DNA of 64,000 bases from Oscillatoria sp. FACHB-1407. GTDB lineage: Bacteria > Cyanobacteriota > Cyanobacteriia > Elainellales > Elainellaceae. Where the stretch lies: assembly GCF_014697545.1 (NCBI RefSeq), contig NZ_JACJSA010000002.1, positions 124,001 through 188,000 on the forward strand. Reading direction: 5' to 3'. This document shows positions 36,281 to 44,916 of this stretch, piece after piece (the first letter of the stretch is position 1; every line of letters starts with the position of its first letter). The notes beneath the pieces are model-generated. The model did not search any database. It was given only the letters and a program-made list of their open reading frames with translations, and was not told the DNA's origin. The translations under genes and the position numbers were made by a program.

Positions 36281-37588
36281 TCAAGCCTGGGGATCAACAA
36301 CGGTTCCCATGAACAAGATCTGCCCCGTTTCGTTGTCCTGAATGGCGTAGAAGAAGGGGCGATCGACAATCATCTCAAACGGAGGACGGGTTGGAGCAGC
36401 GGAGCGGGAAATGCCAACGGCTGTCGATGCGGCTGCTTCAGTGCCTTCCTCATTGACTTCGATAAAGGTTTTGTGTTGCACAAAGCTAATCGCCGTGCGC
36501 TGGTTACTGATCCCCGAAAAGTCGGCTCTGGAGGGATCGAAGGCATTTGCCATGCCGATCGCTTTAAGCACATCACTTAACTCGATGCCATAGTTCAGCT
36601 TAAAGCGAGGCAACTGAAGAGAACCATTCTGGCTCGCAAATTGATAATTCCACTCTGTCCAGTTGTCGGCGGTGAGGGTTTGCACAAAAGCCGTGAGGGT
36701 TGAGCTACTGCGGGGCAAAAACACATACATGCTAAACCGTTCATTGCCATAGGGCAGGCTAATGGCTTGAAACTGAGCCGTCTCCAGGTAAAGGTAGGAG
36801 CCTCGCTGGCTCATCAGGGGATGTGGTTTTGTGGTGCCATTGGACAGATAGAAGGGACGATCAACCGTCGCACTGCGATCGAATGCTCTTGTCCAATTAC
36901 CCTTAAAGTAAATAGCGTTAATCAGAAATAATAGTGCATCGCGATCGATGCGGCTCAAAATTTCAGGAATTCTGCCCTGAGTGTTGCGATTGACCCAACT
37001 GTTGATTGTTGAGAGGGCACTGGGACTGGCAAAGTTGAGACTGGTAACTTCTGCCTGATAAGACTCCCGGTTGTAGCGTAAAAAGTCGGCGTTAAACGTG
37101 ATCCCCTCGCGACACCATAGGGAATTGGCGATCGCCAGTTGTACGTCAGGGTCAGCTGAATCCAGGCTTTGTCGCAGAGCCGCATTGGCTCGATTGACCT
37201 CCTGCAAGCTCATCCCCCGAAACTCCAGGGTTTGTGCCATTGCCCGCTGTGTCTCTGCGTTTGCCCCGTTGTAGGTCATGCTCAGGGCGATCGCCACACT
37301 GCTGGGTGAAACAGTCACGTTCCCAACGCCATTTTGCCGAATCAGTTCTGAAAACAGCTTGAAGCTGAAGCGGGTGTTTGCATCTATCAGGTCAGAGTCA
37401 ACCATAGGATAGGAGTACTGGGCGAGCCGTTGGGGTTGCTCTGGCAATGGTCGGACTGCGGGGCGATCGCCTCTGGTTTCAGTCGCTTCTACAGGCACAC
37501 CTGCCAGTGAACTCAATACCGCGATCGTCAGTACAACAATCCGACTAACTTTGATTAAAACAACCTTGGCAAAAATAGCCTGACCCAT
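36281..37588 (-). CDS. Secreted inhibitory-type serpin
   Basis: A serpin of about 435 residues with a signal peptide (ATG 37588; about residues 14-35, ending VPVEA). Serpin signatures include NVTVSPSSVAIALSMTYNGA, LFLINAIYFKGNW and DRPFFYAIQDNETGQILFMG. The reactive-centre loop has the inhibitory hinge EEGTEAAASTAV, followed by GISRSAAPT, which places Arg or Ser at the cleavage site. It should trap a chymotrypsin- or trypsin-like serine protease in the periplasm or outside. It starts 149 bases after the stop of a subtilase gene on the same strand, so an enzyme-inhibitor or self-protection pair is plausible. Bacterial serpins are uncommon. Confidence 0.92.
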   Translation of the reverse strand: MGQAIFAKVVLIKVSRIVVLTIAVLSSLAGVPVEATETRGDRPAVRPLPEQPQRLAQYSYPMVDSDLIDANTRFSFKLFSELIRQNGVGNVTVSPSSVAIALSMTYNGANAETQRAMAQTLEFRGMSLQEVNRANAALRQSLDSADPDVQLAIANSLWCREGITFNADFLRYNRESYQAEVTSLNFASPSALSTINSWVNRNTQGRIPEILSRIDRDALLFLINAIYFKGNWTRAFDRSATVDRPFYLSNGTTKPHPLMSQRGSYLYLETAQFQAISLPYGNERFSMYVFLPRSSSTLTAFVQTLTADNWTEWNYQFASQNGSLQLPRFKLNYGIELSDVLKAIGMANAFDPSRADFSGISNQRTAISFVQHKTFIEVNEEGTEAAASTAVGISRSAAPTRPPFEMIVDRPFFYAIQDNETGQILFMGTVVDPQA

Positions 37589-37736
37589 AGATGTGTTCCA
37601 CAACGCACTTTAGTTTAAGGGTTTCCATTGCTACATCTCTAGATCAGGAGGCGAAATATAAAGGATTGGAAATAGAGCGGCAGAAGCAGATGGGAAAAGA
37701 AACCCCTTCCTCCGCCCGCTTCTGCCTTTGCCACCA

Positions 37737-39350
37737 TTACCGAGCAGGCATCGCCCACCAGGCAATGGCATAGTTTTGGGTTGCGTCATTCACGCGATCG
37801 CGATACACCACCCGGATCTTATAGCGTCCTGTTTCAGGCACCTGCCGGAAGATATGCTCAACGCTATCGACCTCACTTACCGACGACCAGATACTATCTG
37901 CAACGTCCGTGTCTTCGGCTCGCATCAAGTAAATGTCGAGGTTATTGAGCCCTTGCTCGGTGAAGGTTTCGCCAATGTCGTATTGACCATTTCCATTGGC
38001 ATCCTGTAGCTCAACTGGACGATTCCACGCCAGTGTAACCGATACAAAACTCTCTCCCTGCAAGGGTTGCTCGATAACGTAATCACGGTAAGAGGTCGCG
38101 CCATCACCTTCCGAGACAGAGCTGTAGTCCCAACCGATCGCGGGTACAGGGGCATCGGAACTCCACTGCCCAGGGCTAAACTGCTGAATAGCCCGATAGG
38201 CATTGAGGTGACCCGTCCCTAACTCAGCATGGAGCGGAATCTTGGGATCACGATAGGCATCTGACTCTAACCAGTTGGTATTGGCTTGATCGACCAGTGT
38301 CCGGCTCATACCCAGCAGTAATCCGTCACCCCGGTCTTGAATCTTATCTGCCGAGTTCATTAACACTACTTTTGTCACCTGATGGCGACGGGCATCCAGT
38401 CCCCAGCGAGGTTGGCGTTCCCGAATCTGGCGATCGCCATACTCCTGAATCAATGCCACGGTTGCTGTGACATGGGGAGCTGAGAAACTGGTGCCTGTGG
38501 CGCGAGTCGGACTGCCATCGGGGTTCAACATTTCAATATTAGTGCCGGGGGCAACCAGGCTCACGGAGCGGCGTGGACCTACATTACTCTCGGAATCGGG
38601 CGATCGCCCCACAACAATAGTAGGTTCACTGCCCAAGTTGGAGAAATCAACTTTGCGAAATACTCCATCGACCTGAGTCGAGTTTGCGACGGTAATACCA
38701 TTGAAGTTGTCTGTGGGGATAGGAATACCGCCTCTACCCTGGTTACCAGCAATCACATACAGCACATCATGAATCTGGGCTGACCAGTCTACACACTGCG
38801 TCAACAGCGCATTGCCATCCAAAACCGCATCGGGACGAGGATCTTGCAGCAGCGATTCGCCAAAACTAAAGTTGGTTGCCCGGACATCGCCCCCATTTTG
38901 CAGAGCAACCGTTTGAGACGCGAGGCACTCCTGCGGTTGACCACTACGACGAATAAACCCAACCGCTGAGGAATAGAGCCGAGCACTGGGTGCAACGCCT
39001 GACACCTCTTTGTCCTGGCTGATCATGACACTGGCAACGTTAGCCGCATGACCGTCTACAAAATCATTGGCGCGTGCTAAAGCATCTTGGTGAAACAGCC
39101 GTCCGACGACAACATCTAAATTGGTTGCTCCTGCCTTGTCTAAACCAAATTGGGCAGGACGACCAATTTCGACTTGACCAATCGCGATTTTGGCACCCGT
39201 CAAGTTAAAAGGAGCAGCGCGGAGTCTAAGGGCATCAATGCCTCCTTCTCCGATCGATGAGACAGAAGCCAAGACTGGGGCACTTGCCAGGGAGGCAGCG
39301 ATTCCTCCAACGAACCATGCTAACCGTTTTGCCGTTCGCCATTGAGCCAT
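37737..39350 (-). CDS. Secreted S8 (subtilisin-like) serine peptidase with Glu at the Asp position
   Basis: A 537-residue exported peptidase (ATG 39350 with GGAG about ten bases upstream; signal about 8-28). The His (about 101, FVDGHAANVAS), oxyanion Asn (about 203, VIAGNQGRGG) and nucleophile Ser (about 288, GTSFSAPHVTA) are in place, but the first triad position, normally Asp in the I-D-T-G strand, reads GQVEIGRP (Glu61). A C-terminal beta domain follows, with an EF-hand-like loop DANGNGQYDIGE (about 450), and resembles pre-peptidase or P-type domains. A Glu could still serve as the acid. It is followed by a serpin gene. Likely roles are extracellular processing or nutrient peptide release. 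Confidence 0.9.
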   Translation of the reverse strand: MAQWRTAKRLAWFVGGIAASLASAPVLASVSSIGEGGIDALRLRAAPFNLTGAKIAIGQVEIGRPAQFGLDKAGATNLDVVVGRLFHQDALARANDFVDGHAANVASVMISQDKEVSGVAPSARLYSSAVGFIRRSGQPQECLASQTVALQNGGDVRATNFSFGESLLQDPRPDAVLDGNALLTQCVDWSAQIHDVLYVIAGNQGRGGIPIPTDNFNGITVANSTQVDGVFRKVDFSNLGSEPTIVVGRSPDSESNVGPRRSVSLVAPGTNIEMLNPDGSPTRATGTSFSAPHVTATVALIQEYGDRQIRERQPRWGLDARRHQVTKVVLMNSADKIQDRGDGLLLGMSRTLVDQANTNWLESDAYRDPKIPLHAELGTGHLNAYRAIQQFSPGQWSSDAPVPAIGWDYSSVSEGDGATSYRDYVIEQPLQGESFVSVTLAWNRPVELQDANGNGQYDIGETFTEQGLNNLDIYLMRAEDTDVADSIWSSVSEVDSVEHIFRQVPETGRYKIRVVYRDRVNDATQNYAIAWWAMPAR

Positions 39351-39488
39351 GAAGGTAATCTCCAAACTGAGAGTCAGATAAATTTCTGATAAATTTCTGG
39401 GTTATCGGGGATCAAACCGAGGGGCAGGTAACAAGTTTTGTTAAACTAAGTTACGTGACCGGACGCAGCAGGAAGGACTTTAAGTTAT

Positions 39489-40196
39489 ATGATCACTACC
39501 GCATCTCGAAAACAAACCGTTGTTGCCCCATCCATCCTATCAGCAGATTTTAGTCGCCTGGGGGAAGAGATCAGGGCGGTTGATCAAGCTGGTGCAGATT
39601 GGATCCATGTGGATGTTATGGATGGTCGATTTGTACCCAATATAACGATTGGTCCCCTGATTGTCGAAGCGATTCGTCCTGTTACTCAAAAACCACTCGA
39701 CGTCCACTTGATGATCGTCGAACCTGAAAAGTATGTAGAAGACTTTGCGAAAGCCGGAGCAGATATCATCTCCGTTCACGCAGAGCACAATGCGTCCCCC
39801 CATCTGCACCGCACTCTCTGTCAAATCAAAGAGTTAGGTAAGCAGGCAGGTGTTGTGTTGAACCCCTCCACCCCGTTGGAACTGATTGAATATGTTCTGG
39901 AAGTCTGCGACCTGGTGTTGATCATGAGTGTCAACCCCGGTTTTGGAGGTCAAAGCTTTATTCCTGCGGTGTTGCCCAAGATCCAAAAGCTCCGTCAGAT
40001 CTGCGACGAACGAGGATTGGATCCCTGGATCGAGGTCGATGGTGGCCTGAAAGGCAACAACACCTGGCAAGTACTTGAGGCGGGTGCTAATGCAGTGGTT
40101 GCAGGCTCAGCAGTGTTCAAAGCCAAAGATTATGCAGAGGCGATCGCGGGTATCCGTAATAGCAAGCGTCCTCAACCTGAGTTGGTAACAGCCTAG
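39489..40196 (+). CDS. rpe: Ribulose-phosphate 3-epimerase
   Basis: A 235-residue TIM-barrel enzyme of the Calvin cycle and pentose phosphate pathway that interconverts ribulose-5-phosphate and xylulose-5-phosphate. Signatures are [52 protein letters not shown] and EVDGGL, which include the metal-binding His and Asp residues. The length is normal. It stands alone and divergent from the subtilase gene. AGGAAGG lies 14 bases before the ATG. The 3' side meets a heptamer array and a convergent gene. Confidence 0.97.
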   Translation: MITTASRKQTVVAPSILSADFSRLGEEIRAVDQAGADWIHVDVMDGRFVPNITIGPLIVEAIRPVTQKPLDVHLMIVEPEKYVEDFAKAGADIISVHAEHNASPHLHRTLCQIKELGKQAGVVLNPSTPLELIEYVLEVCDLVLIMSVNPGFGGQSFIPAVLPKIQKLRQICDERGLDPWIEVDGGLKGNNTWQVLEAGANAVVAGSAVFKAKDYAEAIAGIRNSKRPQPELVTA

Positions 40197-40202
40197 AAAG
40201 GG

Positions 40203-40312
40203 TTGGTAGTCAATAGTTAATGGTTAATCGTCAATAGTCTAATGCTTCTCACAATAGACTACTGACGATTAGCTATTGACTGTTGACCATTGACCATTGA
40301 CCATTGACTCTT
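40203..40312. repeat. Heptanucleotide array between convergent genes
   Basis: Left part of AGTCAAT/GTTAATG units, then the complementary family (GACCATT, ACTGTTG) up to 40312. The two parts are inverted and can pair. It lies between the 3' ends of rpe and the LRAT-domain gene and could act as a two-way terminator. Confidence 0.8.
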
Positions 40313-41017
40313 CTACAAATATCCCTTTTGCCGCTGTTCTAAGATCGTATTGTTGCGGTTAAGGTTTTCGCGCATCGTCGCCAGTTCATCCAACCGAGTC
40401 TTGAGTTCAGCGGCCTTGCGTTTGAATTTTACTTTGCGCTCAAGAGCCGATCGCGCCAGGTGCTCTTCCCGTCGCTTCATGGCTGCGAGGGCTACTCGGT
40501 GCCAGTTATTCACCTCGGTCTGTGCCCGATTGTATTGCACCAGGAGTTGTGCCTCGGCGGTTGTAATGTTTTGGTGTGCTTGTTGAAACAGGGCGATCGC
40601 CTGATCAACTCGCCCTGTCCGAGCGGCTTCCTCTACCAACTGATTGGAATCAAACACATCGATACCAAGACTGCTGAGACCGTAGGCTTCCACTTGCTCA
40701 CTCCTGTTAATGCCCGTTTTGCACCACGTTGCGAAGTGTTCACAGTTGTTTGAAACCAGATTATATTGCTGTTCTCCGACCCGGCTTTCGGCCCGTTGTA
40801 TCACCACATCGGCGATCGCGTGAGTGGCGTAACGCTTGATATAAACCGGATTGCCCATCGAAAAAGCGGAATAGGACGTCCGCCGGACGGTTGCAATATC
40901 TTCGGCTTTACTGTAATGGATTACTGTACCATCTCCACAGTCGATGCCATGGTGTTCGTAGACACCATTCAACCCAAGAAAAGGGCGCATGACATAAATT
41001 TGATCACCGCGTGCCAT
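40313..41017 (-). CDS. LRAT-domain protein fused to a PspA/Vipp1-like helical region
   Basis: A 234-residue protein. Residues 1-105 are an LRAT (NlpC/P60-related) thiol acyltransferase or hydrolase domain with His23 (EHHGIDCG), His34 and catalytic Cys92 (NNCEHFATWC). Residues from about 125 to 232 are predicted to be helical. The segment AEAQLLVQYNRAQTEVNNW followed by RREEHLARSALERKVKFK strongly resembles the PspA/IM30 core, in which the EDLARAAL motif recurs. PspA/Vipp1 proteins bind stressed membranes. A membrane-recruited acyl transferase or phospholipase is the natural reading, but neither activity is proven. There is no signal peptide. The gene is flanked on both sides by heptamer arrays. 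Confidence 0.8.
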   Translation of the reverse strand: MARGDQIYVMRPFLGLNGVYEHHGIDCGDGTVIHYSKAEDIATVRRTSYSAFSMGNPVYIKRYATHAIADVVIQRAESRVGEQQYNLVSNNCEHFATWCKTGINRSEQVEAYGLSSLGIDVFDSNQLVEEAARTGRVDQAIALFQQAHQNITTAEAQLLVQYNRAQTEVNNWHRVALAAMKRREEHLARSALERKVKFKRKAAELKTRLDELATMRENLNRNNTILEQRQKGYL

Positions 41018-41059
41018 AGGTGGGAGTGGGGAATGAGGAGGGAGCTAATGAAGGGGATT

Positions 41060-41352
41060 GATGCCTGTAGTCAGGGGTCAATAGTTAGTAGTCAATAGTC
41101 AATAGTCAATAGTCAATAGTCAGGGGTCAATAGTTAGTAGTCAATAGTCAATAGTCAGGGGTCAATAGTTAGTAGTCAGTAGTCAGTGGCTAGTAGTCAA
41201 TAGTCAATAGTCAATAGTCAGGGGTCAATAGTTAGTAGTCAGTAGTCAGTGGCTAGTAGTCATTTAGCCTGGATCGACCATCAACCATCAACCATTAACC
41301 ATCAACCATTGACCATTAACCATCAACCATTGACCATTAACCATTAACCATT
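41060..41352. repeat. Large heptanucleotide array with higher-order units and inverted end
   Basis: Tandem AGTCAAT/AGTTAGT/AGTCAGT units (about 41075-41260), organised into repeated blocks that each begin caggggtcaatagttagtag, followed by the complementary family ACCATCA/ACCATTG (41277-41352). The period is seven bases throughout. It fills the gap between the LRAT gene start and the 3' end of the FHA-kinase gene. Confidence 0.88.
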
Positions 41353-41358
41353 GACAGA

Positions 41359-42816
41359 TTAAACCTGGTGCAATGCGTCAACGAGTACTTTTGCGGAAGG
41401 GTAGCGTTCGTCTGGTTGCGGATGGGTCAGAGTTTGAATAATCTCGGCAAGCTGGGGCGAAATGTTGGGGATGGTGTCAGCGTAGAGGCGGTATCCCTGA
41501 TCGCGATCGCCGTAAAACGTAATTGGGTTTTGTCCAGTCAAAAGATAAGCCAGCAACGGACCGATGGCGTAGAGGTCAGTAGCGGGAGTGGCGTTCATAT
41601 CCAGTTGTTCAGGAGCGGTATAGCCCGTAAACCCAGCGCGGGGGTCGTTTCCTAAAGCGAGCGTTTTGATGGCTCCAAAGTCAACCAGAGCGATCGCATC
41701 TGGAGCATGGGGCAAACTCTGGCGAATCAGGGCGTTGGGTTTGATGCCTCGGTGCAGAATTGGTGGAGTAAAGCTGTGCAAATAGTCCAGGATTTTACAC
41801 AGCTCAATCATCCAGGCGATCGCTTGCTCCTGGGTAATGGCCCCTTCTACAGTCACCGTTTGGGCGAGACTCTGCCCCGGCATCAGTTCCATGACACAAT
41901 AGGGTTGATTGGCAGAGACAAAAAAATCAACCACATGGGGAATTTTGGGATGGTTTAAGCCCCGTAGAATGTCTGCCTCACATTCCAAGGCTTCTCGTGC
42001 CTTTACATTATTGACCCAATCGGTGTTTAAGGTTTTCAACGCCAGGTTTTGTCCGCCACGCCAAGCCTGGTAGGTGATGCCGATATCTCCCTGTCCCAGC
42101 ACTTGTAGGATCTGATAATTTTCAACGACCTGTAACACCTGGAGTGGTTGTCCACAATCCACACAAAATAAATAGCCACCGCGAGGATGGCTACAGGTTG
42201 TCGCAATTGATAGAGGAGCCGTCCTGGGAGCGGGATTAGGTTTTACGGCAAGGGCAATAGGGGTTGGATCTGGGCTGGGGCTATCTGGAATGCCCGTCGT
42301 GTTATGGGTTGGCAATTGTAGATGGGGCGGAACTGGAATTGTGCCCGCTGGGATGCCTGTTGGAATGGAGGTATCGCCATCACTGTCGGAGTCAGGCTCA
42401 ATCACGTCGTCTTCCAAATTACGCTCCATGATTTCAGTGGAGGTAATGGGGTAATTGGGTCCCTGGCTCAGAGTGCGCTCACTTTCCAACTGTTTGGAAG
42501 AATCTTTGAGTGCCTCTTCGCCGATGCGGATCTGAATGTTTGGACCCGATCGCGCCAACCGAATAATGGAGCCATCTTTGACCGGGACTTGGGTAATCCG
42601 CTTGCCATCCAAATAGGTGCCGTTGGTGCCGAGATTGACGATTTCCCAGTTGGCTCCTACCCGTCGCAGCTCAACGTGATGTCGAGACACCACTGCACTG
42701 TAGAGAATGACTTGATTGTCGGTGGAACGACCAATACGAATGGTTGTCTCGTTTGGAAACGTCCAAACCTGAACTGGGATCTGTTTAATAGGATGCAGAA
42801 GTGACAGAGTAATCAC
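41359..42816 (-). CDS. FHA-domain protein with degenerate Ser/Thr kinase domain
   Basis: A 485-residue protein. An N-terminal FHA phosphothreonine-binding domain (about 25-98; IRIGRSTDNQVI, SRHHVEL, NGTYLDGK) is followed by a disordered Pro-rich linker, a small Cys4-type ribbon (about 208-221, CVDCG) and a protein kinase fold (about 235-485). The ATP Lys261, Glu280 and DFG (379-381) remain, but the catalytic loop reads HRGIKPNAL. The catalytic Asp of HRD is Gly357 and the metal-binding Asn is displaced. Phosphotransfer should be absent or strongly reduced. It may be a pseudokinase scaffold. Next upstream on the same strand is a second FHA protein. Confidence 0.88.
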   Translation of the reverse strand: MITLSLLHPIKQIPVQVWTFPNETTIRIGRSTDNQVILYSAVVSRHHVELRRVGANWEIVNLGTNGTYLDGKRITQVPVKDGSIIRLARSGPNIQIRIGEEALKDSSKQLESERTLSQGPNYPITSTEIMERNLEDDVIEPDSDSDGDTSIPTGIPAGTIPVPPHLQLPTHNTTGIPDSPSPDPTPIALAVKPNPAPRTAPLSIATTCSHPRGGYLFCVDCGQPLQVLQVVENYQILQVLGQGDIGITYQAWRGGQNLALKTLNTDWVNNVKAREALECEADILRGLNHPKIPHVVDFFVSANQPYCVMELMPGQSLAQTVTVEGAITQEQAIAWMIELCKILDYLHSFTPPILHRGIKPNALIRQSLPHAPDAIALVDFGAIKTLALGNDPRAGFTGYTAPEQLDMNATPATDLYAIGPLLAYLLTGQNPITFYGDRDQGYRLYADTIPNISPQLAEIIQTLTHPQPDERYPSAKVLVDALHQV

Positions 42817-42993
42817 ACTGAAGCTGTAGGAAATGGAGTCCAGAGTTATTCGAGCAAAGATCTGGATATATCAAGCTCTTATATATCCTATGCTGCTTTT
42901 CTCAAATCGCATTGAAAACTTTGTGCATTACCTTAGTCCTCAACTCGATCGAGTCAGCACCTGATCTACTTCACTATCTTGCGCCGATCGCAC

Positions 42994-43794
42994 CTAAGAC
43001 AGTTGAAATAGAAATGTTACTTTATCTCCTTTGCCAAGCGCGATGCGATCGCCCGGTCGCAGACGATGACGATTGCCCATTGGCAATGGAATGTTGTTGA
43101 TATAGGTGCCATTTGAGCTACCTACATCCTCAACATAAAATGCATCCGCATCGGCGCGAATATCGGCATGAATCCGAGAAACAATCTCAGAGTTGGGGAA
43201 CCCAGACACATCAATATCGGGAGGAATGCGATCGTTGGGCTTGCCAATGTGGATGACAGGTAGATTGGGAGGAAGCTCGATCATCGTATTCGTTTGAACG
43301 TGTAGCAGTCGAGCCGTCTGAACTTGAATTTGAGTCGCACTGTATCTGGGAGTGACTTCTGCCGGGGGAACCGCCATGGGAGGAGCAGGTTGGGCAATGG
43401 TTGGCGGCACGGGTGGAGGCACATTGGGAATTGGGGCTGGGGGTGGAGCCGCTGGCTCAGGTGGCATCTCAGGTGGAGTTGCCTCACCGACTGGTTTGGT
43501 TGGACTGACCTCAGCCACCAATGGATCAGGGGCAATCAGGGGCTCAGGAGGTAACAGGTCAGGAATATCAAAATCAGGGGCGATCGTTGCGGCTGGAGCC
43601 GACGCCTCTTCGTATGCCGATTTACTAGCCGCCGCCTGGAGGTTAAAGCCGCATTGACCACAGAAACTCGCGTCTGCCTGAACCGCAGCATTGCAATTCG
43701 GACAGTTGATCATTGCGGGCAGGGGTGTATAACATGCTTCACACTGAACTGCCCCATCTGGGTTTTGGTGAGTGCAATTAGGACAGACAATCAT
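42994..43794 (-). CDS. FHA-domain protein with double zinc ribbon
   Basis: A 266-residue cytosolic protein (ATG 43794). Two CxxC pairs near the N-terminus (CPNCTHQNPDGAVQCEAC and CPNCNAAVQADASFCGQC) form zinc ribbons, followed by a Pro-rich linker and a C-terminal FHA domain (about 175-264; IHIGKPNDRIPPDIDV, SRIHADI, GSSNGTYINN). The upstream TTG alternative adds 14 residues that do not look conserved. FHA domains read phosphothreonine. The neighbouring FHA pseudokinase-like gene is transcribed in the same direction, with a 177-base gap, so the two may act in one phospho-signalling pathway. Confidence 0.9.
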   Translation of the reverse strand: MIVCPNCTHQNPDGAVQCEACYTPLPAMINCPNCNAAVQADASFCGQCGFNLQAAASKSAYEEASAPAATIAPDFDIPDLLPPEPLIAPDPLVAEVSPTKPVGEATPPEMPPEPAAPPPAPIPNVPPPVPPTIAQPAPPMAVPPAEVTPRYSATQIQVQTARLLHVQTNTMIELPPNLPVIHIGKPNDRIPPDIDVSGFPNSEIVSRIHADIRADADAFYVEDVGSSNGTYINNIPLPMGNRHRLRPGDRIALGKGDKVTFLFQLS

Positions 43795-43846
43795 GCCTTT
43801 CTCTCTTGTAACGCCGTAATCCCTTCTATCGCTCAATCATAGCCAA

Positions 43847-44578
43847 TTAAGGGACGAAATCATTGATTTGTTCGCCTGCTGCCTGGTCTAACAACCACCA
43901 CAGCTGACCTTGGGGTTGGATCAAGCGGGCTGGATAGGTAGATGAATCCCCAGTCGGAGCCAGAATATGGCTCAGGGCTATTTGCTTGTTTGCCCCAGTG
44001 ACCATAAAGATGACACAACGAGCGTGGTTAATAAAAGGGGCGGTAAAGGTAATGCGAGGTTCTCCTGACTTGTTGCCCACCGTAACCAGGCGATCGCTCA
44101 CTTGCAAGGCTTCCGTATGGGGAAAAAGAGAGGCGGTGTGCCCATCGTCGCCAATCCCCAGCAGCACCACATCTAGAGAAGGAAACTCACTCACCTGACT
44201 GGGGAAGAAATCTTGCAGCAGTTGTTCGTGGGTTTGAGCGGCGATCGCCGGATCAGCGGCATCCGTCGCGATGGGGTGAATGTTGCTGGCTGGGATGGGG
44301 ACGCGATCTAACCAGGCTCGACGCGCCATGCCCTGATTGCTGTCGGGGTGGTCGGGGGGTACGTACCGCTCATCGCCCCAAAACACATGGATTTTATCCC
44401 ACGGCAAATTCTCTTGAGCGATCGCCTCGTATAACGGTTTTGGCGTGTTGCCACCCGCCAGGGCAATGGTAAAGATGTCGCGTTCGGCGACTGCCTGTTG
44501 CATTTGCTCCAACACAATCGAGAGCGATCGTTGCACGAGTGCTCCCAGATCGGGCAAGACCTCAACCGTTCTACTCAT
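43847..44578 (-). CDS. pgl: 6-phosphogluconolactonase
   Basis: A 243-residue enzyme of the oxidative pentose phosphate pathway that hydrolyses 6-phosphogluconolactone. Signatures are ALAGGNTPKPLYEAI, HVFWGDERYVPPDHPDSN and LGIGDDGHTASLFP, which match the NagB/Pgl fold and its phosphate-binding loop. The length is normal. The related glucosamine-6-phosphate deaminase has a different C-terminal motif, so Pgl is clear. It lies upstream of the FHA genes on the same strand, 52 bases away, which may be coincidence. Confidence 0.96.
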   Translation of the reverse strand: MSRTVEVLPDLGALVQRSLSIVLEQMQQAVAERDIFTIALAGGNTPKPLYEAIAQENLPWDKIHVFWGDERYVPPDHPDSNQGMARRAWLDRVPIPASNIHPIATDAADPAIAAQTHEQLLQDFFPSQVSEFPSLDVVLLGIGDDGHTASLFPHTEALQVSDRLVTVGNKSGEPRITFTAPFINHARCVIFMVTGANKQIALSHILAPTGDSSTYPARLIQPQGQLWWLLDQAAGEQINDFVP

Positions 44579-44916
44579 GGTTGCTTCATCAACTCCACCA
44601 GGGTCTACATGTTGAAGTGTATCTGCTTATGGATTCAGCAAAACCATAAGGAATAATTGAGAATTGCAACAGACATCGCAGGCGAAAACCTGTCTCGGTC
44701 TGGCTATAACGGTTGCTATAGAATAATGGAATTACTTTTGGGTTAAACCCTTGGGTTTAAGTAGCTGGCTGAAAGTCTTCGACTTTCTTTAACTTAAGGA
44801 GGAAAGCCACAGGTAAGGGATTGAATTGGAGCAAAACGTAAAATATCAAGCCCTTCCTAACCGCCTTTTAAGAATTGACCCTTTTGGATCGGGGTGCGCT
44901 ACCAGAGTCAATTCAC
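44579..44916. other. Divergent intergenic region between pgl and the cyclase gene
   Basis: 338 bases with two inverted features: a GGGTTAAACCC palindrome (about 44740-44750) and a 7-base hairpin GAAAGTC-ttc-GACTTTC (44771-44787) followed by TTTAA. A ribosome-binding-site-like AAGGAGGAAAG at 44797-44807 has no good start codon behind it in the cyclase frame (TAA at 44869). It could be a leader with regulatory structure. The first part of the cyclase frame (TTG 44875) is an alternative start. Confidence 0.45.

Noticed and set aside
41075-41352. Heptamer array as a CRISPR or origin iterons
   Set aside because: Period is seven bases without spacers; the same arrays occur at several places in the window and no replication gene is close.
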